Origin: Bacteroidales bacterium
GTDB lineage: Bacteria; Bacteroidota; Bacteroidia; Bacteroidales; UBA10428
DNA length: 5,833 bases
Reading direction: 5' to 3'
Assembly: GCA_016926235.1 (NCBI GenBank)
Contig: JAFGOZ010000705.1
Span: 1-5,833, forward strand
The notes beneath the pieces are model-generated. The model searched no databases. It saw only the letters and a list, made by a program, of their open reading frames with translations, and was not told the DNA's origin. How positions within the stretch are numbered: position 1 is the first letter of the stretch; the number at the start of each line of letters is the position of its first letter. Position numbers and translations under genes: made by a program. Shown one piece after another: positions 1 to 5,833 of this stretch.

Positions 1-230
1 CTTTGTGCGTGGGGTGCTTTTTTGTTTTTTTGTCATTTAATCGGAATGTTGTCTCGGTTTGCGGGTGTTGTCACCTTGCGCCTAAACAGCACAAATAAAC
101 ACTGGCCGGTTTTTCATTGTTACAATTTTTCTAAATATACGAAATTTCTCTTTCATGTTATTTATTATCTTATGAAACGCTTGGCCGGCTTGGGTTTATT
201 TGATGTTATGGGCTGGGCATTTTTCATTTT

Positions 231-240
231 TAACCGGTTA
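231..240. repeat. 10-bp perfect palindrome TAACCGGTTA
   Basis: A perfect palindrome in the gene-free region, with related GGCCGG hexamers at 104-109 and 183-188. It may be a dimeric protein-binding site or chance; no adjacent promoter is recognisable. Confidence 0.3.
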
Positions 241-315
241 CCTGACTATAAAAAATCAATTTTTGTTTGGGATGGCAGTTATCGTGTGTTGGGGCGTGAA
301 GGGTTTGAAGGCTCT

Positions 316-358
316 TCCCGATTTTGGATTGTGTGATTGCTTGTGCGAAAAATCGGGA
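316..358. repeat. 10-bp inverted repeat, possible stem-loop
   Basis: TCCCGATTTT (316-325) and AAAATCGGGA (349-358) are perfect reverse complements separated by 23 G/T-rich bases. No T tract follows on either side, so it is unlikely to be a terminator. It could be part of a structured RNA or a repeat-element core. Confidence 0.8.
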
Positions 359-416
359 TGTGCCTGAAAACGAAGGGAAGGATAGTGTGTTGGGCTTTTT
401 ACCTGTTCATATTTTT

Positions 417-454
417 TTCATTTTTTGTTCTATTTGGTTCATTTTTTGTTCTAT
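417..454. repeat. 17-bp exact direct repeat, period 21
   Basis: TTCATTTTTTGTTCTAT occurs at 417-433 and again at 438-454, separated by TTGG. The period is 21, in phase with the CTAT array to its right, so these are probably its least diverged and most recently duplicated units. Confidence 0.9.
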
Positions 455-575
455 GTATTAAAGGTAATATCCTATCGTTACCGAACGAAAGGCTATCTGC
501 TACAGTTAAAGTCCTATGCTATTTAAAAGAACACCTATCTAATGAATACCTAATCCTAATCATAAATATGATTTT
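429..575. repeat. Degenerate 21-bp-period tandem array with CTAT/CTAA core
   Basis: Cutting the plus strand every 21 bases from 429 puts a CTAT or CTAA core at the same place in seven successive units: TCTATT (429), TCTATG (450), CCTATC (471), GCTATC (492), CCTATG (513), CCTATC (534) and CCTAAT (555). The remaining 15-16 bases of each unit vary greatly, apart from an A/G-rich second half in units 3-5. The exact spacing equals two helical turns, which would put all cores on one face of the DNA. It also equals seven codons, so in one plus-strand frame each core reads as a CTA leucine codon. No function is known to me. Confidence 0.7.
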
Positions 576-592
576 TCATGATTAAAAGTAAT

Positions 593-637
593 AAAAAAAA
601 AGAAGGACTATTTACTTTCTGAAAGAAATAGCCCTTC
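593..637 (-). terminator. Rho-independent terminator of the operon
   Basis: On the minus strand an imperfect hairpin of about 17 pairs is formed by 621-637 (GAAGGGCTATTTCTTTC read in the minus direction) and 602-619 (GAAAGTAAATAGTCCTTC). It has one G-U pair and one bulged A, with a loop of about three bases. Nine T residues follow at 601-593. It lies 11 bases past the stop of the peptidase gene, the usual place for an intrinsic terminator. In the plus direction only a short four-T run follows, so it is mainly a minus-strand terminator. Confidence 0.93.
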
Positions 638-648
638 ATATTTTAAAA

Positions 649-3600
649 TTATTGCTTTTCAAATAATCTTACCTCAACAGATTTTGAAGTAATAACCTGA
701 ATTGTATAAATACCTTGAATAAGATCAGAACAATCTATTGAAGTATGGGTGTTTGTGCAATTAAGATCCTTCAATACTATTCCGTTTAAACCCACGATTC
801 TAATTTGCGTGTTTTCTTCAGGAAGATCAAGATTTAGTACATCGCAAACAGGATTAGGATAAATTAATACTATCATTGATCCTACATCATCTTTGGTCTC
901 TTCAACAAAAGCTTCCTCATTTGTTGTTGCGCTTTTCAAACCAGAATTTGAATAAACTGAAAGTTGAAAATTCCCAGTGGCGCCATTATAACCATCAACT
1001 ACAAAATAGTAATATCCCGGTGATAATGTTATCCCAAATAAACCAGCTGAATAATCGCTATAGTAACAATTCATATTATCATCGTTATATGCTCCAGTAC
1101 GGCTCTTATCAGCTTTAAAAATCTCCAGCTTAGTATCATAATCTGTTACACTTGCACATGTCGTTGCATCAATCGTAATGGTTGATGGAATATATACCAA
1201 ATAGGACTTATCTTTTCCGTCATCTCCCTGAACATCCCAATCATTTGATTCAGAGGTTGTGTTTCCCAAAACTGTAAATGGAATATTGTAGACTGGTTCA
1301 TCGAAATAGTATTCAATACTAAGTCTGGGATGTAATGAACTATTTGTGTGGTCTGACGATGCAAAAGTCATTCTTGCATATTTAGTTTCATCAAACAGTT
1401 CCATCATAAAACCATGACTTGCATCAGGATACTTAATCATGTCTTCAACTAACCTTGAAACATCAAAATTAAGATAGCTTTCGGTATATGTTTCAGAAAC
1501 AGGCATATATTCAGCATGCAGATTCGTTGTTTGTGGTTCCGTTGAATAAGTCACTGTATTTTCGTCCCATTCTTGAACAATACGTTTAAGGGTACATGCA
1601 TTGGATTTATAACCTGAATTATTTGTACTAAGATTAGACATTTGTTTATATGCATCACTTGGTTGTGGATCATTTGCATAAAGAGACAAATATGCGGATT
1701 TAATTAATGTACTGGCCACCGGATACATTGATAAATCAAATTGAAACACACTTTTTGTATTCGTACGATAACCAGATGAGGTCCATTCTTCTGCTTTTAT
1801 CATAGGATACGTTCCATAATTATAGTCCTTCACATAACCATACCCGGGTCTTAAACTCATAGCAAGCATTGCATCTTTAGTTGCGGTATGTGTTGAAACA
1901 GTAACAGGTGATGGGGGTGTATAGTTACTGTATACAGAAATATCATCAAAAGAGAACCCATCAGAAGGAATTGTATAATTGTCATATTGTGCAAACCGTA
2001 CAATGCAGTTTTTAGTTAAATCCATACTATTTTGATCAGCAACGGATGATAAGTCAATTTTATGTTTTGTCCACATCTGATTGGTATAATTTGGTCCTCT
2101 TAGGTCATATACTTTGATAAAACTTGATCCGCCATCATTTGAAAACCATATTCCATCAACTGCTGAATGATACTCATCACCATAATCTTTCCACCAAAAT
2201 TCAAGAAAAACATCTTTTTCATTTTGCAAGTTCAATCTTAGGTCTGCAAAGTTTGAAGCATAAGTGCCATTGCTAAATGTTGCCATTGTTAAGCATTTGC
2301 TGCCGGAATGGGGAGTTAATGCATAACCGTTCCATGAAGTATTCATTGTTCTCAATCCATTATCATTGGATGGTTCACTTGTCCAATAATTGTCAAAATT
2401 ATTTTCAAATCCTGTAGAATATGGAAGTGCTGCATATTGAGCAAATGTAACAGTGTTTGAATAATTGCTTTCTCCATATTCATTTATACCTGTTACAGAG
2501 ATGGTGGTATGTTTATTAATATCAGTAAGAGAGAAAGTATTTTTCGCACCTATACTAATCGGAGAACGTCCTTCAAGAGCTTCATATCCGGAAGCATCTG
2601 AAAATGGTGGGAAAGCTGATAATCCGTAATAAACTTTATATGAAGTAGCTCCACCTGAAGAAAAGCTAAATGTCATTGTTCGTTCATCACTATCCAAAAG
2701 GGTTAGTACCGGTTTATTTGGTTTGTAGTTAACTGTAATATAAACTTCGTCACTGGTATTTACATAGCCAGTATTGTCAAGAGTCTGAACTATAATTTTA
2801 CCATTTATTGTACCATCTTCATTTCTCTCCCAATCGTAGTCAGGAATATTTGTAGGAGCTGTTGCTTTCCATTGGCTACTTGATTTGCATGCAGTTGGCC
2901 AACTGTCATAACCCTGTGTTGTAGCTACCATATATTCATAAGTTCCTGACTTATGATATAGTTCAATTTTCCAATTAAATGTTAGGGCAAAGGTATTGCA
3001 ATAGTACGAGCTAAACTCAGCATAAAAATTAATATTGTCTCCAGGAGAAAAGTTATACGTGTTAGGCTGCATAATATCAGAAGACATTGGAGGGAAAGGT
3101 GTATTTGCAGGGGGATCTGATATATATAAATCATCATATGGCCCAACAACTATTGGATCACAACTGAAATCATAACCACTCTTTATAGTATGTCCGTAAA
3201 GTTTTACTACTGTTACAGACTTTAAAGCCATAATTTGACCTGACGATGGGTGTACTAAGTCTGCTCCCCAATCCATCCAGCGAGTAGTTGTTGACCATGT
3301 ATCATTTAAAGCTATTTGTTCTGTACCATCAGTTTTAATCCTATAACCTTTTCCTGTACAAGTATGGCCATAATAATGGACCAGAACAGGCCTGCCTTGA
3401 TTTATTTCAGTTTGAAAATCAAAAAATGAAAATCCATCAGTATGTTCATTATCAGTTTGTTGGTTATAACACCATTTAAATTGTCCATCATACATGTCAA
3501 CTGAATAGCCTGTTCCATCTTCCATAAATAGTTTTAAACCATGAGCTCCGTCACGATATCTAGAAGTACCGGTATTACTTTCACTACCAAAATAATCAAA

Positions 3601-4206
3601 TAGTTTACTTCCATCATCATTAGCAAAAATTGCAGTGGCTCCATCCGGGTTATTCCAATAGTCTTGACTGGACCCCATGAAATCTCCAACACAATGATCC
3701 CTGCCCGTTTCATAATCCATTGAAAAATCATGCGGTGGATTACCCCCAGACCAAGGATCTGGATCATCTCCGGAATTATTTGGAAAGACAAAAAAGTCAT
3801 CAACAAAACCATCAACCGTTCTACCATCATATCCATTTTTTGAGCCAGAGATCGAGTTTAGATAGTTTGGTATATATCCTCCTGAAACAGTAAAGTTATT
3901 TTCTTTCCATCCACTATTTTTTAAAGGTGCCACACCACCGTTTATGCCTCCTCTATAAAGGCAGCCAAAACCATTTCTGTCATAGTAAGCAACCAACATA
4001 GCAGCTGATGTATTCGCACAACCATATGACCATAAATAAGCTGGCACCTCCAAAACAACGTTTTCTACTGTTGTCGCTTTTGATTCTGTATAGGTATAAC
4101 CAATTGGTGGAGGAATGCTATTTTGGACTTGCATAATTATATTTTGTCCAATAACCATATTACAAAATGTAATAAGTATAATGCTAATAAAAGTTTTTTG
4201 TTTCAT
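649..4206 (-). CDS. T9SS-exported multidomain protein with C39-like cysteine peptidase domain
   Basis: The ATG at 4204-4206 gives 1185 residues. It is preferred over an in-frame ATG at 4231-4233, which would overlap the serpin, because a compact signal peptide starts here (MKQKTF, hydrophobic core, VIG/Q cut near 20). Domains, by eye: C39-like papain-fold peptidase, about 51-345, with WSYGCANTSAAML (Cys63 likely nucleophile), GRPVLVHYYGHT (His281) and ALNDTW (Asp302); a beta-rich linker domain, about 360-495; FN3, about 497-590; a MAM or concanavalin-like jelly roll, about 592-760, opening STGFENNFDNYW and closing DGFSFDDISVY; a DNRLRE-type domain, about 770-967 (KSVFQFDLSMYP, VQEWDENTVTYSTEP); a PPC-like domain, about 971-1087 (YDTKLEIF, SPGYYYFVVDGYNGATGNFQL); and a T9SS type A sorting domain, about 1110-1185 (YPNP at 1116, GIYTIQV at 1165). 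The protein should cross the outer membrane by T9SS, lose the C-terminal domain and stay on the surface or be released. The middle domains probably bind glycans or proteins. No oxyanion-hole Gln is obvious upstream of Cys63, so activity is likely but unproven. It is the last gene of the operon. Confidence 0.92.
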   Translation of the reverse strand: MKQKTFISIILITFCNMVIGQNIIMQVQNSIPPPIGYTYTESKATTVENVVLEVPAYLWSYGCANTSAAMLVAYYDRNGFGCLYRGGINGGVAPLKNSGWKENNFTVSGGYIPNYLNSISGSKNGYDGRTVDGFVDDFFVFPNNSGDDPDPWSGGNPPHDFSMDYETGRDHCVGDFMGSSQDYWNNPDGATAIFANDDGSKLFDYFGSESNTGTSRYRDGAHGLKLFMEDGTGYSVDMYDGQFKWCYNQQTDNEHTDGFSFFDFQTEINQGRPVLVHYYGHTCTGKGYRIKTDGTEQIALNDTWSTTTRWMDWGADLVHPSSGQIMALKSVTVVKLYGHTIKSGYDFSCDPIVVGPYDDLYISDPPANTPFPPMSSDIMQPNTYNFSPGDNINFYAEFSSYYCNTFALTFNWKIELYHKSGTYEYMVATTQGYDSWPTACKSSSQWKATAPTNIPDYDWERNEDGTINGKIIVQTLDNTGYVNTSDEVYITVNYKPNKPVLTLLDSDERTMTFSFSSGGATSYKVYYGLSAFPPFSDASGYEALEGRSPISIGAKNTFSLTDINKHTTISVTGINEYGESNYSNTVTFAQYAALPYSTGFENNFDNYWTSEPSNDNGLRTMNTSWNGYALTPHSGSKCLTMATFSNGTYASNFADLRLNLQNEKDVFLEFWWKDYGDEYHSAVDGIWFSNDGGSSFIKVYDLRGPNYTNQMWTKHKIDLSSVADQNSMDLTKNCIVRFAQYDNYTIPSDGFSFDDISVYSNYTPPSPVTVSTHTATKDAMLAMSLRPGYGYVKDYNYGTYPMIKAEEWTSSGYRTNTKSVFQFDLSMYPVASTLIKSAYLSLYANDPQPSDAYKQMSNLSTNNSGYKSNACTLKRIVQEWDENTVTYSTEPQTTNLHAEYMPVSETYTESYLNFDVSRLVEDMIKYPDASHGFMMELFDETKYARMTFASSDHTNSSLHPRLSIEYYFDEPVYNIPFTVLGNTTSESNDWDVQGDDGKDKSYLVYIPSTITIDATTCASVTDYDTKLEIFKADKSRTGAYNDDNMNCYYSDYSAGLFGITLSPGYYYFVVDGYNGATGNFQLSVYSNSGLKSATTNEEAFVEETKDDVGSMIVLIYPNPVCDVLNLDLPEENTQIRIVGLNGIVLKDLNCTNTHTSIDCSDLIQGIYTIQVITSKSVEVRLFEKQ

Positions 4207-4210
4207 GATG

Positions 4211-5464
4211 TTAATTTGTTTGATAAGTTCCAATAAATAATATTAATTCTTCTTTATTATAATTTATAGTAAATAAAAATGGATGGTCAGCTTTGAACTG
4301 TTTGATTAGTTCTTGTCCAACAAAATTTGAAGATTCTTGAGACATTATTACTAGAGTACTTGCAGCAGCTTCAGTATTTTTTTCATTCACATCAATAAAT
4401 GATTTATGCTTTAATTTGTCCAATTGGACTTGCATGGATTCCGTAAGATATGAAAAGTCAGCTCTTGATGAAAATGCATTGTTAATACCCATTTCTTTTA
4501 GAACATTGTTTAAATCATATGATTTATCTAATTCAAACTTTGGTATTGATAATTTAACTCTACATTGTTCCAATTCCTTATTCCACTTAACCCAATTTTT
4601 AAGAGTAAATTCATTTATTAATTCTAATAAACCGTCATTCTCTTTAGGCAAATAAATGAACATGCTAAATTGGTGTCTATGATAAGGGATTTCAACAACC
4701 TGAAATAATTCATTTTCGAAATACTTGAAATTATTAGTTTGATTCATAAACAATGCTGAATCCTTTTCAATACCATTATTATAAAAGACATCTTTCTTCG
4801 TATTAACCTCATCAAATTCATAATTCCACTTGCTTTTAAAATATATTGCACTTGTTATTGCCATACAGGAAGAATTATTTAAATCCCCCTGATTCATCAC
4901 ATTGGTAATTCTGTTGTTTGTATGAGACATTACCCAATTATTAATTCTATTAACAGAATAAACTTTGTCACTAAAGTCCAAATTTTCAACTGTAGAATTT
5001 ATATAAGTTTTAGCTGCATATAAATAATCGTCAAGAATAGGAATCTCCTTTTTAACCCACAAAGCATTTGCCATATTCAATTCAATATCAGAGTCATTAC
5101 TTTTTCCTAAATCGTCAGATAAATTCTTGAATTTTTTAAAGATTGTAGTGTCATCAGGGTTTAGCTTAAGTACTTCAGCTATTTCTTCTTTTGTACTACC
5201 TGCGGCTCCTGCATAAGCAAGAATTAAGGAATTAAAAATACAATAAGGTGAAATAAAAGTATTTTGTAAATTTGTGTCTATTGCCATACTACTGAACAAA
5301 TCAATAGAAAATGAATTGAAGCTATTTAATAAATTATCGCTTGTTATTGACAAGTTCTTATTATTATCTGTGTGGGTTTCATTCGTGGCAGTAACAGTTA
5401 TTTCTTTTTCAGAACATTGAAAAAGAAAAACGATTAGATAAAAAACAATGCATAAATTATTCAT
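4211..5464 (-). CDS. Serpin-family protease inhibitor, probable lipoprotein
   Basis: This 417-residue protein is a serpin, a suicide inhibitor that traps a protease after cleavage of its reactive-centre loop. Family landmarks appear in order: NTFISPYCIFNSLILAYAGAAG (68-89, helix A/B region), SAIYFKSKW (205-213), EIPY (258-261), LSIPKFELDKSYDL (305-318), the hinge EKNTEAAAST (361-370), and the serpin signature FKADHPFLFTI (390-400). The length fits a serpin domain of about 370 residues plus a leader. The N-terminus is a hydrophobic stretch followed by FLFQC-SEKE (Cys17). This suggests a lipoprotein with an acidic surface-export-like patch after the cysteine, although Gln at -1 and the lack of Lys/Arg before the hydrophobic core are atypical. 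The alanine-rich hinge (P12-P10 AAA) indicates an inhibitory serpin rather than a non-inhibitory one. P15 is Asn where Gly is usual. Counting from the hinge puts P1-P1' at Glu377-Ser378, but the loop is several residues longer than in alpha-1-antitrypsin, so this register is uncertain. Miropin of Tannerella forsythia is a characterised serpin of the same phylum. The start ATG at 5462-5464 is two bases after the upstream stop, and a peptidase gene follows four bases after its own stop. Confidence 0.93.
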   Translation of the reverse strand: MNNLCIVFYLIVFLFQCSEKEITVTATNETHTDNNKNLSITSDNLLNSFNSFSIDLFSSMAIDTNLQNTFISPYCIFNSLILAYAGAAGSTKEEIAEVLKLNPDDTTIFKKFKNLSDDLGKSNDSDIELNMANALWVKKEIPILDDYLYAAKTYINSTVENLDFSDKVYSVNRINNWVMSHTNNRITNVMNQGDLNNSSCMAITSAIYFKSKWNYEFDEVNTKKDVFYNNGIEKDSALFMNQTNNFKYFENELFQVVEIPYHRHQFSMFIYLPKENDGLLELINEFTLKNWVKWNKELEQCRVKLSIPKFELDKSYDLNNVLKEMGINNAFSSRADFSYLTESMQVQLDKLKHKSFIDVNEKNTEAAASTLVIMSQESSNFVGQELIKQFKADHPFLFTINYNKEELILFIGTYQTN

Positions 5465-5466
5465 AA

Positions 5467-5833
5467 TTATTTCACTTTGAGTTTTGCTTTAGATTTAAGT
5501 CCAGAATTATCCTCAGTGTAAACCTCAATATTATATGCGTTTACATCTGATTTGCCAATCTTAATATACATCTTTTTATCCCTTTTTTGGACTCTAATCG
5601 GGTTACTCAAATCAATATCTTCTGATATAAGAAGATCCCTTTTATTTCCTCTTTTGATCTGAATACTTTTTATGTCGCTCATGTCTTTTAAATCAAAGAC
5701 ACAATAAACCAAAAAAGTCGAGTCCAGTTGAGGACTAACCTCGCCTGTAAATTGAAATTCTAACTGATATTCCTTTTCCAGGACTTTATCAGCGTTCTTT
5801 TGAGCAGTTAAATTATTAACTGCTAAAAGACAA
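5467..5833 (-). CDS. Small secreted protein of unknown function, 5' end beyond the window
   Basis: The reading frame is open from the right window edge to a TAA at 5467-5469, giving 121 visible residues. The first visible residues, CLLAVNNLTAQKNADK, look like the end of a signal peptide cut between Ala and Gln, so the true start is probably only a few codons beyond 5833. An internal TTG at 5710-5712 is not needed as a start, because the frame upstream of it is intact and protein-like. The mature part is about 110 residues, lysine-rich and alternating in a beta-strand pattern, and ends in YNIEVYTEDNSGLKSKAKLKVK-like strands (residues about 98-121 of the visible part) that resemble the last strands of an Ig or FN3-type sandwich. 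I recognise no family. The stop lies two bases before the serpin start, so the two genes are surely co-transcribed and probably translationally coupled. It could be an accessory or partner of the serpin or peptidase, but nothing in the sequence proves this. Confidence 0.75.
   Translation of the reverse strand, partial: CLLAVNNLTAQKNADKVLEKEYQLEFQFTGEVSPQLDSTFLVYCVFDLKDMSDIKSIQIKRGNKRDLLISEDIDLSNPIRVQKRDKKMYIKIGKSDVNAYNIEVYTEDNSGLKSKAKLKVK

Larger units (their letters stand above)
1..592. other. Gene-free, G/T-skewed intergenic region
   Basis: I see no supportable gene here. Two plus-strand frames (22-336 and 337-585) are open but start at TTG, have no ribosome-binding signal, give low-complexity Phe/Leu/Trp-rich translations and match no family I know. 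Up to about 400 the plus strand is strongly skewed to G over C (a hand count of 241-400 gives about 51 G and 19 C) and richer in GC than the neighbouring genes. The skew, the inverted repeat at 316-358 and the 21-bp array together suggest a repeat element, a structured RNA or a decayed mobile fragment. The left end may continue beyond the window. Confidence 0.6.

Noticed and set aside
22..336. Open plus-strand frame of 104 codons
   Set aside because: It begins at TTG without a ribosome-binding signal, its translation resembles no known family, and the G/T-rich composition alone favours stop-free stretches in this frame.
429..575. CRISPR array
   Set aside because: The conserved core is only about five bases and the period of 21 is far too short for repeat plus spacer; no cas genes are present.
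337..585. Open plus-strand frame of 82 codons with Leu every seventh residue
   Set aside because: The heptad pattern follows from the 21-bp DNA repeat, the start is TTG (an internal ATG at 358 has no ribosome-binding signal), and the product is a low-complexity Phe/Leu sequence. It may deserve another look if relatives conserve the frame.
876..1118. Plus-strand frame of 80 codons inside the peptidase gene
   Set aside because: It lies antisense to the conserved PPC-like and sorting domains and is a shadow of that gene.
4207..4233. Upstream ATG at 4231-4233 as the start of the peptidase gene
   Set aside because: It would overlap the serpin gene and add nine residues before an already complete signal peptide starting at 4206.
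5467..5712. TTG at 5710-5712 as the start of an 81-residue gene
   Set aside because: The frame stays open and protein-like to the window edge and contains a signal-peptide end (LTAQ), so the gene starts farther upstream.

Overview
The window looks like a piece of a Bacteroidota chromosome. Three features suggest this: the longest protein ends in a type IX secretion (T9SS) type A sorting domain, two signal peptides appear to be cut just before a glutamine (the Bacteroidetes 'Q-rule'), and the DNA is AT-rich with no clear Shine-Dalgarno sequences. I cannot name the genus.

All convincing genes lie on the minus strand and read from right to left as one compact operon. First comes the end of a small, apparently secreted protein of unknown function, cut by the right edge (5467-5833). 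Two bases later a serpin with a probable lipoprotein signal begins (4211-5464). Four bases after its stop a 1185-residue T9SS-exported protein begins (649-4206). It carries an N-terminal C39-like (papain-fold) cysteine peptidase domain followed by FN3, MAM-like, DNRLRE, PPC-like and sorting domains. A strong hairpin followed by a T tract (minus strand) at 593-637 ends the operon. The promoter must lie beyond 5833.

The arrangement suggests a linked system: a secreted or surface-attached peptidase co-transcribed with a membrane-anchored protease inhibitor. The serpin could protect the producer from its own enzyme or from foreign proteases. The pairing is an inference from gene order and domain content.

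Positions 1-592 contain no gene I can support. This stretch is strongly G/T-skewed on the plus strand up to about 400. It carries a 10-bp inverted repeat (316-358), a 10-bp palindrome (231-240) and a degenerate tandem array of exact 21-bp period (429-575) in which a CTAT/CTAA core recurs seven times. It looks like a non-coding repeat element or protein-binding array and is the least explained part of the window.
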